Shown in pieces: positions 1 through 9,487 of a DNA stretch of 64,000 nt. The DNA is taken from positions 1,364,001-1,428,000 of the forward strand of contig NZ_BMDQ01000001.1 of assembly GCF_014635865.1 (NCBI RefSeq), in the 5' to 3' direction. Both the position numbers and the translations under genes were made by a program. Numbering within the stretch: position 1 is the first letter of the stretch; each line of letters starts with the position of its first letter. The DNA comes from Winogradskyella haliclonae. GTDB taxonomy: Bacteria > Bacteroidota > Bacteroidia > Flavobacteriales > Flavobacteriaceae. Under the pieces are notes generated by a model. That model had not been told where the DNA came from. It saw only the letters and a list, made by a program, of their open reading frames with translations, and searched no databases.

Positions 1-373
1 TTTGATTTGCTTTTAATTCAGGATAGCGCTCAACTGTAACTAAAAGGCTTTTTAAAGCACCAGATAGTCCACCTTGTACTTCATTAAATTTAGCGAGTTG
101 CTCCGGTGTAATATTACTTGGGTCAATAGTGACTGAAGTTGCTTTTGCTCTAGCATTAATAACCGCTTCTAAAGTTCCTTTTTCAAAATCTGCTGCGCCT
201 TGAACTGTTTTTACTAGGTTACCAATAAGATCATTGCGTCTTTGATAACTACTCTCAACATTTGCCCATGATTTTGTTATTGTTTCTTCTAAGCCAACAG
301 CTTTGTTATTTACATTCATTCCCCATATTGCAATTAAAACTATAATTACAATTGGTACAATCCACTTTTTCAT
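1..373 (-). CDS. LemA family protein, C-terminus beyond the left edge
   Basis: The reverse strand reads an open frame from ATG at 373 to the window edge, giving 124 residues. It opens with one hydrophobic N-terminal segment (MKKWIVPIVIIVLIAIWG) and continues with the LemA family pattern: a Trp-Ala-Asn-Val stretch, YQRRNDLIGNLV at about 43-54, then VINARAKAT. LemA proteins are small membrane-anchored helical proteins with the bulk of the chain outside the inner membrane; their biochemical role is unsettled. The gene starts 12 bp after the MerR gene stop and follows an M23 peptidase gene, so it is probably the third gene of one operon. Only the 3' part is missing, through window truncation. Confidence 0.88.
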   Translation of the reverse strand, partial: MKKWIVPIVIIVLIAIWGMNVNNKAVGLEETITKSWANVESSYQRRNDLIGNLVKTVQGAADFEKGTLEAVINARAKATSVTIDPSNITPEQLAKFNEVQGGLSGALKSLLVTVERYPELKANQ

Positions 374-385
374 AATTGGTTGATT

Positions 386-715
386 TTAAAGTTGTGTTTT
401 TATTTTAATAAGTTTTGCTTTAATGCCTTCAAGCTTTGCTATAATTTCAAAGTTGCTTAAAGCCTCTTGTTTTTCTTCTTTAATGTGTGTTTTTGCGCCT
501 TCTAATGTAAAACCACGTTCTTTTACCAAATGATAAATGAACTTAAGATTCTTAATATCTTCTGGTGTAAATTTCCGGTTACCTTTTGCGTTTTTCTTAG
601 GTTTAATAACATCAAACTCTTTTTCCCAAAAACGTATAAGAGAGGTGTTGACATTAAAGGCTTTGGCGACTTCGCCAATACCATAATAACGCTTTTCTGG
701 TAAATCTATATGCAT
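386..715 (-). CDS. MerR family transcriptional regulator
   Basis: The product has 109 residues. An N-terminal winged helix-turn-helix of MerR type is clear: YYGIGEVAKAFNVNTSLIRF at about 10-29, then the Trp-Glu-Lys-Glu-Phe turn, and a second half with the RKFTPEDI pattern and a leucine-rich dimerisation helix. The C-terminus is short, with no recognisable effector domain or metal-binding cysteines, so the ligand cannot be guessed. It lies 3 bp after the M23 peptidase gene and 12 bp before lemA on the same strand. A MerR-like gene next to an M23 peptidase and lemA is an arrangement I recall from Flavobacteriia, but its target here is unknown. Confidence 0.85.
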   Translation of the reverse strand: MHIDLPEKRYYGIGEVAKAFNVNTSLIRFWEKEFDVIKPKKNAKGNRKFTPEDIKNLKFIYHLVKERGFTLEGAKTHIKEEKQEALSNFEIIAKLEGIKAKLIKIKTQL

Positions 716-718
716 GTA

Positions 719-1690
719 TTAATCTAAAGATTGATTTTCTAGAGAGGCTTTCTCTAAAAGTTCATTAAACTCTTGAGCAGATAAGTTTCCGTAGTAGAAA
801 TTTATAGGATTTATCCGTTCACCATCTTTAAAAATTTCGTAATGCAAATGTGGCGCTTCAGAGCGTCCAGTACTACCAACAAAACCAATAAGGTCACCAC
901 GCTTTACACGTTGGTTAATACGAACATTATACTTGTATAAATGCGCATATAGCGAAACATAACCATAACCATGGTCTATACGTATATGCTTTCCGTAACC
1001 AGAAGAGCTGTTATCTGCACGTTTAACTATACCATCACCTGAGGCAAAAATAGGTGTGCCTCTTGGCGCTGTAAAATCCATGCCATAATGAAACTTGCGC
1101 ACCTTGGTAAAAGGATCTGTTCTGTAGCCATAGCCAGAAGCCATACGTGTTAAATCTGCGTTCTTAACAGGTTGTATAGCGGGGATTGCTTCCAAAAATT
1201 TTTCCTTGTCCTTAGCTAAAATAGCAATCTCATCGAGCGATTTTGATTGAACGACCATTGCTTTTTCAAGTATATCAAGGCGCTTATTGCTTTCACTTAT
1301 CAGGGCTGTATTATCAAAGCCCTCAAATTTTTTGTAACGATTAATACCACCAAAACCAGCACGACGCTGTTCTTCAGGAATTGGATTGGCTTCAAAATAA
1401 AGACGATAAATAGCATTATCGCGTTCTTCAATATTTTCAAGAACAGTAATCGCATCATCCATGCGTATGTTAAGCAATTGGTATTGTAATTGCATGTTTT
1501 CTAGCTCTCTTGCGAGTTCTCTCTCTTTTGGAGACTCAAAGAAATAACCACCAACTATAACTATAAAGAAAGCAAATAGGGCAGAGGCCAATAAAAACGC
1601 TAGAGCATACTTAACAGTAGTGCGCTTTTTACGTCTTATTTTACGATACGATAATGTTTCAGAATCGTAATAGTATTTTACTTTAGCCAT
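719..1690 (-). CDS. M23 family murein endopeptidase, membrane anchored
   Basis: The product has 323 residues: a basic cytoplasmic N-terminus rich in Arg and Lys, a transmembrane segment at about 28-50, a helical coiled-coil-like region at about 55-165, and a LytM/M23 domain at about 185-300. The zinc site is intact: His201 and Asp205 in HYGMDF, His250 in SLYAHL, and the HLH pair at 281-283. M23 peptidases of this form cut peptide cross-links in peptidoglycan during growth or division. It is the first gene of the M23-merR-lemA group and is divergent from alaS. A TATATTTG box lies upstream at 1733-1740. Confidence 0.9.
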   Translation of the reverse strand: MAKVKYYYDSETLSYRKIRRKKRTTVKYALAFLLASALFAFFIVIVGGYFFESPKERELARELENMQLQYQLLNIRMDDAITVLENIEERDNAIYRLYFEANPIPEEQRRAGFGGINRYKKFEGFDNTALISESNKRLDILEKAMVVQSKSLDEIAILAKDKEKFLEAIPAIQPVKNADLTRMASGYGYRTDPFTKVRKFHYGMDFTAPRGTPIFASGDGIVKRADNSSSGYGKHIRIDHGYGYVSLYAHLYKYNVRINQRVKRGDLIGFVGSTGRSEAPHLHYEIFKDGERINPINFYYGNLSAQEFNELLEKASLENQSLD

Positions 1691-1732
1691 ATCTTAAAAT
1701 GTTCTATTTTTGTGCCCAACTAGAACAATATA

Positions 1733-1740
1733 CAAATATA
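1733..1740 (-). promoter_or_regulatory. Possible -7 box (TATATTTG) for the M23-merR-lemA group
   Basis: The minus strand reads TATATTTG, an exact match to the Bacteroidota -7 consensus TAnnTTTG, about 43 nt before the M23 start codon. No TTG was found at the expected 19-nt distance upstream, so this is a weak call. Confidence 0.35.
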
Positions 1741-1836
1741 AAAATACTTTCGTACTTAAGATATTTACAACACTGTTCATCTTAAAAGATAACGCTGGAA
1801 GTAAAATTAAATTTTAGACGATAAAATTAGATAAAA

Positions 1837-4464
1837 ATGAAGTCTCAAGACATCCGAAATACATTCCTTGACTTTTTTAAAAATAAAGAGCATCTTATTG
1901 TGCCTTCTGCACCAATGGTTGTTAAGAACGATCCAACTTTGATGTTTGTTAATTCTGGAATGGCCCCTTTTAAAGAGTATTTTTTGGGAAATTCGGAACC
2001 TAAGAAAAATAGGATTGCTGACTCCCAAAAATGTTTGAGGGTTTCTGGTAAGCACAATGATTTGGAAGAGGTTGGCTATGATACCTATCATCACACTTTA
2101 TTTGAGATGTTGGGCAATTGGAGCTTTGGAGATTATTTTAAAAAGGAAGCTATTGCTTGGGCTTGGGAATTATTGACTGATGTTTATGATATTAAAAAAG
2201 ATATGCTTTACGTCACTGTTTTTGAAGGTAGTGATGATAAAGACAATCTTGAAATGGATACAGAAGCTTATGATATCTGGAAACAATATATTGCTGAAGA
2301 CCGAATTTTAAAAGGCAATAAAGCCGATAATTTTTGGGAAATGGGTGACCAAGGTCCTTGCGGTCCTTGTAGTGAGATTCATGTAGATATTCGTTCTGAT
2401 GAAGAAAAAGCAAAAGTCGATGGTAAGACTTTAGTTAATATGGATCATCCACAAGTTGTTGAAATATGGAACTTAGTTTTCATGCAATACAACCGAAAAG
2501 CTAGTGGAGATTTAGAAGTTTTACCTAATAAGCATATCGATACAGGTATGGGATTTGAACGCTTATGTACGGTTTTACAAGGCGTACAATCTAACTATGA
2601 CACCGATGTGTTTACACCAATTATTAGGGAGATAGAAACCATTACAAATTCTACTTATGAAGACCCTGAAACTTCTGATGAAAAAATAGACATTGCAATT
2701 CGTGTGATTTCTGATCATGTGAGAGCAGTAGCATTTTCTATTGCAGATGGACAATTGCCAAGCAATACAGGTGCAGGTTATGTGATACGTAGAATCTTAA
2801 GACGCGCTATTCGCTATGGTTTTACGTTTTTAAATCAGAAGGAGCCTTTTATATATCGTTTAGTTGATATTTTAAGTAAAAAAATGGGTAAAGCTTTTCC
2901 GGAATTAAAAGCTCAAAAACAACTCATTGAAAATGTTATTAAAGAAGAAGAGACGTCTTTTTTAAGAACTTTAGAACAAGGTTTAATTTTGCTTGATGGT
3001 ATTATAAAGCAAGCCAAAGATGATACCATTTCTGGAGAAAAAGCTTTTGAGTTATATGATACCTATGGTTTTCCTATTGATTTAACAGCGTTGATTCTTT
3101 CAGAAAAAGATTTAAAATTAGATTATAAAGGTTTTGAAGAGCATTTACAAATACAAAAAAATCGTTCACGAAAGGCAAGTGAAATGTCAACAGACGATTG
3201 GACAGTATTGGTTGATGATTCTGAGCAGGAGTTTGTGGGTTATGACACACTTGAGGTTAACGTAAAGATTACCAGATATAGAAAGGTCACTTCAAAAAAA
3301 GATGGTGAAATGTTTCAATTGGTTTTTAATCTTACCCCTTTTTATGCAGAAGGTGGTGGTCAAGTTGGCGATAAAGGGTATTTGCAGGACACTCATGGTG
3401 ATGTCATCTATATAGTAGATACTAAGAAGGAGAATAATGTTATTATTCACTTTGCAAAGAACTTACCTAAACATTTAAATGAAACCTTTAAAGCCGTAGT
3501 TGATGAAAAACAACGTTACAGAACTGAGTGCAATCATACAGCTACACATTTGTTACACCAAGCACTTCGTGAAGTTTTAGGCGACCACGTAGAGCAAAAA
3601 GGGTCTGCTGTACACTCAAAATATTTACGTTTTGATTTCTCCCATTTCTCTAAGCTTACTCTAGAGGAGTTGAGGGATGTAGAGAATTTTGTGAATGCAC
3701 GTATTGAAGGTAAACTACCGTTACAAGAAAATAGAAGCGTACCAATGGAGCAAGCTCTCCAAGAAGGCGCTATGGCTTTATTTGGCGAAAAATATGGTGA
3801 TGCGGTAAGAACTATTAGATTTGGTCAATCTATTGAGCTGTGTGGCGGAACACATGTTAATAACACAAGTGATATCTGGCATTTTAAAATCCGTTCTGAA
3901 GGTGCAGTTGCTGCTGGTATTAGAAGAATAGAAGCGATTACTAATGATGCTGTTAAAGACTTTTATTTTGAAAATAATCGCGCATATTTTGAAATGAGAG
4001 ATTTGCTTAACAATGCTCAGGAACCTGTAAAGGCATTGCAAAACTTACAAGCTGAAAATAGCGATTTAAAAAAGCAAATAGAGCAGTTATTAAAAGATAA
4101 AGCGAAAAACTTAAAAGGTGATTTAAAAAATGAAATTACTGAAATTAACGCCGTACAGTTTTTAGCTAAAAAAGTAGACTTAGATGCTGGCGGTATTAAA
4201 GATTTATGCTTTGAAATAGGTAGTCAATATGACAATTTGTTTTTGCTATTTGGTGCTGAGAATAATGGAAAAGCCATCTTGTCTTGTTATATCTCAAAAG
4301 AATTGGTAGCTGCTAAAGACTTAAATGCAGGGACCATTGTCAGAGAATTAGGTAAGCATATTCAAGGCGGCGGCGGTGGACAGCCTTTCTTTGCCACAGC
4401 AGGAGGAAAAAATCCAGCTGGAATTGCTATTGCGCTTGAAGCTGCAAAATCGTATATCGAATAG
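1837..4464 (+). CDS. alaS: Alanine-tRNA ligase
   Basis: The product has 875 residues, the normal length for bacterial AlaRS. The class II catalytic part shows [18 protein letters not shown] near residue 86 and [13 protein letters not shown] near 170. The editing domain has its zinc ligands His567 and His571 (HTATH) and Cys669 and His673 (CGGTH). The C-terminal DHHA1 domain ends with a glycine-rich [13 protein letters not shown]. It attaches alanine to tRNA-Ala in the cytoplasm and clears mischarged seryl- and glycyl-tRNA. The first in-frame ATG matches the family N-terminus. The following GSCFA gene starts 8 bp after the stop. Confidence 0.98.
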   Translation: MKSQDIRNTFLDFFKNKEHLIVPSAPMVVKNDPTLMFVNSGMAPFKEYFLGNSEPKKNRIADSQKCLRVSGKHNDLEEVGYDTYHHTLFEMLGNWSFGDYFKKEAIAWAWELLTDVYDIKKDMLYVTVFEGSDDKDNLEMDTEAYDIWKQYIAEDRILKGNKADNFWEMGDQGPCGPCSEIHVDIRSDEEKAKVDGKTLVNMDHPQVVEIWNLVFMQYNRKASGDLEVLPNKHIDTGMGFERLCTVLQGVQSNYDTDVFTPIIREIETITNSTYEDPETSDEKIDIAIRVISDHVRAVAFSIADGQLPSNTGAGYVIRRILRRAIRYGFTFLNQKEPFIYRLVDILSKKMGKAFPELKAQKQLIENVIKEEETSFLRTLEQGLILLDGIIKQAKDDTISGEKAFELYDTYGFPIDLTALILSEKDLKLDYKGFEEHLQIQKNRSRKASEMSTDDWTVLVDDSEQEFVGYDTLEVNVKITRYRKVTSKKDGEMFQLVFNLTPFYAEGGGQVGDKGYLQDTHGDVIYIVDTKKENNVIIHFAKNLPKHLNETFKAVVDEKQRYRTECNHTATHLLHQALREVLGDHVEQKGSAVHSKYLRFDFSHFSKLTLEELRDVENFVNARIEGKLPLQENRSVPMEQALQEGAMALFGEKYGDAVRTIRFGQSIELCGGTHVNNTSDIWHFKIRSEGAVAAGIRRIEAITNDAVKDFYFENNRAYFEMRDLLNNAQEPVKALQNLQAENSDLKKQIEQLLKDKAKNLKGDLKNEITEINAVQFLAKKVDLDAGGIKDLCFEIGSQYDNLFLLFGAENNGKAILSCYISKELVAAKDLNAGTIVRELGKHIQGGGGGQPFFATAGGKNPAGIAIALEAAKSYIE

Positions 4465-4471
4465 ATTTATA

Positions 4472-5449
4472 ATGAATCTTCAAACAAAAATTCTACTACA
4501 ACCCGAGCGTTTTAATCAGATAGATTATAACTCAAAAGTACTGTTGCTAGGGTCTTGTTTTTCTGAAAACATTGGGGAGAAATTTAATTATTTTAAGTTT
4601 CAAAATTTGGTAAACCCTTTCGGAATATTATTTCATCCGTTAGCGATTGAAAAGCTAATCACTAATGCTATTAATCAAAAAGAATATACGGAAAAGGATA
4701 TCTTTTCTCATAACGAGCAATGGTATTGCTATGATGCACATTCGCGATTAAGTGCTTCAAATAAAGAAGAGATATTAAGTCAATTAAATCAATCAATTCA
4801 GGAAACATATTCTTTTCTTCAAGAAGCAACTCATGTAGTTATTACTCTGGGCACATCATGGGTATATAGACATATTGAAACTGACCAATTTGTTGCTAAT
4901 TGCCATAAAGTACCTCAAAAGAAATTCTTAAAAGAGCTACTTTCTGTAAATCAGATATCAGAATCGCTGGATGCCATTGTGAGTTTGGTGACATCTGTAA
5001 ATCCTAATGCTCAATTTATCTTTACAGTTTCTCCAGTACGACATGTTAAAGATGGCTTTGTAGAAAACACCCAGAGTAAATCTCACTTAATTACGGCAAT
5101 ACACCAACTACTGTCATTTCGAGCACAGCCGAGAAATCTCACTTATTTTCCGTCTTACGAAATTGTAATGGACGAACTACGCGACTATAGATTCTACAAA
5201 GAAGACATGTTACATCCTAATCAATTGTCTATTGATTATATCTGGGAAAAATTTGTATCGGTATGGATATATCAGAATTCTGAAGCTATTATGGACGAAG
5301 TTGATACCATACAAAAAGGATTAGCACATAAACCTTTTAATCCAAATTCTGAAGAGCATCAAAAATTTTTACTTAGACTTCAAGAAAAACGGGAAGCCTT
5401 AGAGCACAAATTTGCTCATATTACATTTAAAAAAAGTCATCTTATTTAA
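4472..5449 (+). CDS. GSCFA domain-containing protein
   Basis: The product has 325 residues when started at ATG 4472. The same frame stays open back to 4376, but that part overlaps the alaS glycine-rich tail and has no family likeness. The defining motif LLGSCFSENIGEKF lies near residue 22; SPVRHVKDG and DMLHPNQLS lie further on. The GSCFA fold belongs with SGNH/GDSL hydrolases, where Ser, His and Asp do the chemistry, but the substrate is not known. The gene ends in an 8-bp tail-to-tail overlap with coaD. A stretch translating to SFRAQPRNL looks like a mobile repeat read through in frame (5112-5140). Confidence 0.85.
   Translation: MNLQTKILLQPERFNQIDYNSKVLLLGSCFSENIGEKFNYFKFQNLVNPFGILFHPLAIEKLITNAINQKEYTEKDIFSHNEQWYCYDAHSRLSASNKEEILSQLNQSIQETYSFLQEATHVVITLGTSWVYRHIETDQFVANCHKVPQKKFLKELLSVNQISESLDAIVSLVTSVNPNAQFIFTVSPVRHVKDGFVENTQSKSHLITAIHQLLSFRAQPRNLTYFPSYEIVMDELRDYRFYKEDMLHPNQLSIDYIWEKFVSVWIYQNSEAIMDEVDTIQKGLAHKPFNPNSEEHQKFLLRLQEKREALEHKFAHITFKKSHLI
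5112..5140 (+). repeat. In-frame copy of the CATTTCGA...GAGAAATCTC flavobacterial dispersed repeat
   Basis: The sequence begins TGTCATTTCGAGC and ends GAGAAATCTC, an imperfect inverted repeat I recognise as a common short interspersed repeat of Flavobacteriia (from memory, not searched). It lies inside the GSCFA gene and is translated in frame as SFRAQPRNL, between IHQLL and YFPSYE. I saw no other copy in the window. Confidence 0.55.
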
Positions 5450-5897
5450 CCCGTACACTTTTTGGTACAAGTTTAGTATAATCGCCATTATTTCTAATCA
5501 CATCTCTTACAATTGAAGACGAGATGTATGATGTACTAGCTGCAGTTAATAAAAAGACGGTTTCTATAGGTGCTAAATCTCTGTTGGTATGCGCAATAGC
5601 TTTTTCAAATTCAAAATCGGCAGGGTTTCTAAGACCTCGTAGTATAAACTCAACATTATTTTCTTTACAGAAATCAACCGTTAGGCCTTTGTAAGTTACA
5701 ACTTTAACCTTGGGTTCTTCTTTAAAAGCATCTTCGATAAAAGCTTTACGTTCGTCTAAAGAAAACATATATTTCTTATCTGCATTGATGCCAATAGCCA
5801 CAATAACTTCATCAAAAAGTGTGACACTTCGCTGAATAATATCGTAATGTCCTAAGGTAATGGGGTCAAAAGAACCAGGAAATATTGCTCGTTTCAT
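5442..5897 (-). CDS. coaD: Pantetheine-phosphate adenylyltransferase
   Basis: The product has 151 residues, close to the usual length of about 160. The nucleotidyltransferase signature is complete: GSFDPITLGH at 8-17 and the ISSSIVRDVI motif near 125. The enzyme joins 4'-phosphopantetheine to AMP to make dephospho-CoA, the penultimate step of coenzyme A synthesis. It starts 17 bp after the ddl stop, so ddl and coaD probably form one transcript. Its last 8 bp overlap the convergent GSCFA gene. Confidence 0.97.
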   Translation of the reverse strand: MKRAIFPGSFDPITLGHYDIIQRSVTLFDEVIVAIGINADKKYMFSLDERKAFIEDAFKEEPKVKVVTYKGLTVDFCKENNVEFILRGLRNPADFEFEKAIAHTNRDLAPIETVFLLTAASTSYISSSIVRDVIRNNGDYTKLVPKSVRVK

Positions 5898-5914
5898 TAA
5901 TTCAAAGATAATTA

Positions 5915-6889
5915 TTATTTCTTCATCACTTCTTCAATGGCATTGTTAAAGAGTTCATTGAGAGAAATTCCTGCTTTTGCAGCTTGTTGAGGTAATATGC
6001 TTTCTTTAGTCAGTCCTGGAACTGTATTTACTTCGAGTAAATAGGGTTCGTCATTTTTAAAGATAAATTCACTACGCGTAAAACCGCTCATTTTAAGGGT
6101 TTCGTATATCTTTTTGGCTTCTCTTCTAACTTTATTTTCGTACTCTTCAGAGATCCTTGCAGGTGTGATTTCTTGGGATTTGCCTTCATATTTGGCTTGG
6201 TAATCAAAGAAATCATTTTCTGAGACAATTTCAGTAATTGGTAATACTTTGGTTTTGCCTTTATATGAAATGACACCTACAGACACTTCAACGCCATCTA
6301 AAAATTCCTCAATAATAATCTCGTCATCTTCCTCAAAAGAGGTTTCGATAGCCGCTTTTAAATCTTCAGTTTTATATACTTTAGAAATGCCAAAACTACT
6401 TCCAGCTTTATTGGCTTTTACAAAACAAGGTAAGCCTACTTTTTCTATAATAGCATCTTCATTAATAGTGTCTCCAAGGTTTAGGTAATAGCTTTCAGCG
6501 GTTTTAATACCAAATGGCTTTAAGGTTGCTAATAAATCACGTTTATTAAAGGTTAATGCTGCTTGGTACATGCTACAGCTAGTCTGCGGAATGCCTAGCA
6601 ATTCAAAATAGGCTTGCATAAAACCATCTTCACCAGGAGAACCATGAATAGCGTTAAAAACACAATCAAACGTAACTTTTTTACCTTTAATTAATATTGA
6701 AAAATCACCCTTATTAATAAGTGTTTCTTCACCGCTTTCTGCAACATAAACCCATTTATCTTTGAAAATATGTATGGCATAGGGTACATACTTGTTTCGG
6801 TCTAAGGTTTCGTAGACTACATGACCGCTTTTAAGCGAAATTCCATATTCGCTTGAGTAACCACCCATAATAATTGCAATGTTCTTCAA
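5915..6889 (-). CDS. ddl: D-alanine-D-alanine ligase
   Basis: The product has 324 residues with the ATP-grasp layout of Ddl: an N-terminal MGGYSSEYGISLKSG, the ATP-binding stretch PCFVKANKAGSSFGIS near 153, EEFLDGVEVSVGV, and the metal-binding EVNTVPGLTKESI near the C-terminus. It makes the D-Ala-D-Ala dipeptide for peptidoglycan precursors. It is divergent from the PASTA gene, with about 155 bp between the start codons, and is followed by coaD. Confidence 0.97.
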   Translation of the reverse strand: MKNIAIIMGGYSSEYGISLKSGHVVYETLDRNKYVPYAIHIFKDKWVYVAESGEETLINKGDFSILIKGKKVTFDCVFNAIHGSPGEDGFMQAYFELLGIPQTSCSMYQAALTFNKRDLLATLKPFGIKTAESYYLNLGDTINEDAIIEKVGLPCFVKANKAGSSFGISKVYKTEDLKAAIETSFEEDDEIIIEEFLDGVEVSVGVISYKGKTKVLPITEIVSENDFFDYQAKYEGKSQEITPARISEEYENKVRREAKKIYETLKMSGFTRSEFIFKNDEPYLLEVNTVPGLTKESILPQQAAKAGISLNELFNNAIEEVMKK

Positions 6890-7020
6890 AATAATACGCT
6901 TGTAAAATAGTTGTTATGTAAAAGTATCATTTATTTTATTTCAACACCAAAAATCGATTTGTAAATTATACGCGTATATAAAAAAGTAAATCTCAATAAT
7001 CTAGAAAACTAGAATTTCAT

Positions 7021-7028
7021 TAGTTTTG
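7021..7028 (+). promoter_or_regulatory. Possible -7 box (TAGTTTTG) for the PASTA-rluD pair
   Basis: TAGTTTTG fits TAnnTTTG and lies 17 nt before the ATG at 7046, giving a very short leader. No clear -33 TTG was seen, so confidence is low. Confidence 0.35.
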
Positions 7029-7045
7029 TGAACAATATTTAACAC

Positions 7046-7609
7046 ATGAGCATCATTAAGTTTTTAACGAGTAAAGTATTTTTTAAGCAATTAGCTTTAG
7101 CTGTTGTTGCAGTTGTAATTTTTTGTTTTTTGTTATTAAAATGGCTAGACATTACAACAAATAACGGAGAGTTTGTAACGGTGCCAGATTTAAAAGGAAA
7201 ATCTTTAGAGACTGTAGAGATAGAACTTGAAGATAATGATTTGGTGATGCAGATTCAAGATTCTGCCAATTTTAATCCTAATTATCCTAAGTTTTCTGTT
7301 ATTGAGCAAGACCCAATTGCTGGCGCACAAGTAAAAGAGAACAGAAAAATATACTTAACGCTTAATCCATCAGGTTACAGAAAAGTAGCTATGCCAGAGA
7401 TTATGAGGCGTACCTATAGACAAGCAAAACCAACGCTAGAAGCTTTAGGTTTTACCTTAGGTGAGAAAACCTATATCGATAATATCGGAAAAGATGTCGT
7501 TTTAGGCATAAAGCACAAAGGGAAAAATATTAAAGTTGGCGATAAACTACCATTAAGGTCTAAAATTGATTTGGTTTTGGGAAATGGTAAGCGTGCTTCT
7601 TCAAATTAG
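7046..7609 (+). CDS. PASTA domain-containing membrane protein
   Basis: The product has 187 residues with one transmembrane segment at about 15-32 and two PASTA repeats: the first begins VTVPDLKGKSLETVE and ends KIYLTLN; the second begins VAMPEIMRRTYRQAK and ends KIDLVLGNG. PASTA domains in Gram-positive bacteria bind muropeptides or beta-lactams as part of kinases and penicillin-binding proteins. Here the protein has no kinase or transpeptidase domain, so it is a stand-alone periplasmic sensor or scaffold by inference. It is followed after 3 bp by the pseudouridine synthase gene and neighbours ddl, which fits a cell-wall role. Confidence 0.85.
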   Translation: MSIIKFLTSKVFFKQLALAVVAVVIFCFLLLKWLDITTNNGEFVTVPDLKGKSLETVEIELEDNDLVMQIQDSANFNPNYPKFSVIEQDPIAGAQVKENRKIYLTLNPSGYRKVAMPEIMRRTYRQAKPTLEALGFTLGEKTYIDNIGKDVVLGIKHKGKNIKVGDKLPLRSKIDLVLGNGKRASSN

Positions 7610-7612
7610 TAT

Positions 7613-8644
7613 ATGGACACAACTCCAGAACTTCCACGTAAGGATGACCTTTACGAGCATTATAAATTTGTTGTAGAAAAAGGGCAACAACCACTTCGTA
7701 TAGATAAATATCTAATGAATTTTGTGGAGAATGCGACTCGAAATAAAATTCAAGCTGCAGCAAAAGACGGCAGCATTTTTGTTAATGACTCGCCAGTAAA
7801 ATCTAATTATAAGGTCAAGCCAAACGATGTTATTCAAGTAAAATTTGAGCATCCACCGCACGAGAATTTATTGGTAGGAGAAGATATACCCATTGATGTT
7901 ATTTATGAAGATGAAGATGTATTGGTGGTTAATAAGCCAGCAGGAATGGTAGTGCATCCGGGCCATGGAAACTATTCTGGGACTTTGATTAATGCCTTAA
8001 TTTTTCATTTTGAAAACTTGCCAAAAAACTCAAGTGACAGACCAGGTTTAGTGCATCGTATAGATAAAGACACAAGTGGTTTATTAGTTGTAGCAAAGAC
8101 TGAGCATGCTATGAATCATTTGTCCAATCAGTTTGCCGAAAAGACCTCAGAGCGCGAGTATGTAGCTATAGTATGGGGAAATGTCAAAGAAGATGAAGGT
8201 ACTGTTGAAGGTAATATTGGTCGACATCCTAAAAACAGATTGCAAAACACCGTTTTTGAAGGTGATGATACCTACAAAGGAAAACCTGCTGTCACCCATT
8301 ATAAAGTTATTGAACGTCTAGGTTATGTTACCTTATTAAGTTGTAAGCTCGAAACTGGTCGCACGCATCAAATCCGTGTGCATATGAAGCATATTGGGCA
8401 TACGCTTTTTAATGACGAGCGTTATGGCGGACATTTGATACTCAAAGGCACAACATTTACCAAATACAAACAGTTTGTAGATAATTGTTTTAAAGTATTG
8501 CCAAGACAAGCCTTACATGCTAAAACTTTAGGATTTGAACATCCAACTTCTAGAAAGTTCATGAGTTTTAGTACTGATATTCCTGAGGATATGCAACAGT
8601 GTATTGAAAAGTGGAAGCATTATGCGAAGCATCTAGAAAACTAA
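7613..8644 (+). CDS. RluA/RluD family 23S rRNA pseudouridine synthase
   Basis: The product has 343 residues: an S4 RNA-binding domain at about 25-85 (LRIDKYLMNF), then the catalytic domain with HRIDKDTSGLLVVAK, where Asp151 is the catalytic aspartate, and GRTHQIRVHMKHIGH near 248. The length and S4 domain agree with RluD, which modifies helix 69 of 23S rRNA, but RluC-type specificity cannot be excluded. It is translationally close to the PASTA gene upstream (3 bp). Confidence 0.92.
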   Translation: MDTTPELPRKDDLYEHYKFVVEKGQQPLRIDKYLMNFVENATRNKIQAAAKDGSIFVNDSPVKSNYKVKPNDVIQVKFEHPPHENLLVGEDIPIDVIYEDEDVLVVNKPAGMVVHPGHGNYSGTLINALIFHFENLPKNSSDRPGLVHRIDKDTSGLLVVAKTEHAMNHLSNQFAEKTSEREYVAIVWGNVKEDEGTVEGNIGRHPKNRLQNTVFEGDDTYKGKPAVTHYKVIERLGYVTLLSCKLETGRTHQIRVHMKHIGHTLFNDERYGGHLILKGTTFTKYKQFVDNCFKVLPRQALHAKTLGFEHPTSRKFMSFSTDIPEDMQQCIEKWKHYAKHLEN

Positions 8645-8728
8645 TAGCGATATAAGTATTTATTGTTAAACTCTATTTAAATTTTAAAAGCATAGTCGTA
8701 AATTTGGTTTTGAAAAATTGAGTACACT

Positions 8729-9487
8729 ATGAAACTTGTATTATCTCCTGCTAAATCTCTAGATTTTGAAAGCAAATTGCCAACGCCAAAAACTACGGAG
8801 AGTTATTTTTTGACAGAAGCAGAACGGATTAACAAACTATTAAAAAAGAAATCAGCAAAAAGCTTGTCTAAGCTGATGCACATTTCTGATAATTTAGGAC
8901 AATTAAATTACGAAAGAAACCAAGAATGGTCTTTGCCGTTTACTTCTGATAATGCACGTCCAGCCATGTATGCTTTTAATGGCGATGTGTATCGCGGATT
9001 AGACGCCTATTCAATTGATACTAAAAAACTCGATAAGGTTGAAGACACTGTGAGAATCATTTCGGGACTCTATGGTGTTTTAAAACCTTTGGATTTAATA
9101 CAACCTTACCGATTAGAAATGGGAACTAAATTCCCAGTCGGTAAAAACAAAAACCTGTATGAGTTTTGGAGAAAGAAAGTGACTCAAGCTCTAAATGATG
9201 AGTTAGAGGATGATGAGTTGTTTTTAAACTTAGCGAGTAACGAGTATTTTAAAGCTATAGATATAAAGGCTTTAAAAGTGCCTGTGATTACTATTAATTT
9301 CAAAGAACTTAAAGGTGATACTTACAAGACCATTGCTATTTTTTCAAAATTAGCGCGCGGATTAATGACACGTTACATTATTGATACCAATGCTAAAACT
9401 TTAGAAGACGTTAAAGGATTTAATTATGAAAACTATGGTTTTAGTGAAGACTTGTCTTCAGAAAAAGAATTGGTTTTTGTAAGATAG
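8729..9487 (+). CDS. yaaA: YaaA family peroxide stress protein
   Basis: The product has 252 residues and starts with the family hallmark MKLVLSPAKSLDFE. It also shows RPAMYAFNGDVYRGLDA, ISGLYGVLKPLDLIQPYRLEMG and NLASNEYFKAI. In E. coli YaaA lowers free intracellular iron during hydrogen peroxide stress and so limits DNA damage; it carries a helix-hairpin-helix-like DNA-binding fold. A TAAATTTG box at 8699-8706 may be its -7 element. Its TAG stop shares the G with the GTG start of the next gene, so the two are translationally coupled. Confidence 0.93.
   Translation: MKLVLSPAKSLDFESKLPTPKTTESYFLTEAERINKLLKKKSAKSLSKLMHISDNLGQLNYERNQEWSLPFTSDNARPAMYAFNGDVYRGLDAYSIDTKKLDKVEDTVRIISGLYGVLKPLDLIQPYRLEMGTKFPVGKNKNLYEFWRKKVTQALNDELEDDELFLNLASNEYFKAIDIKALKVPVITINFKELKGDTYKTIAIFSKLARGLMTRYIIDTNAKTLEDVKGFNYENYGFSEDLSSEKELVFVR

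Noticed and set aside
4376-4471. Upstream part of the GSCFA frame
   Set aside because: It lies within the conserved glycine-rich end of alaS in another frame and adds no GSCFA sequence.
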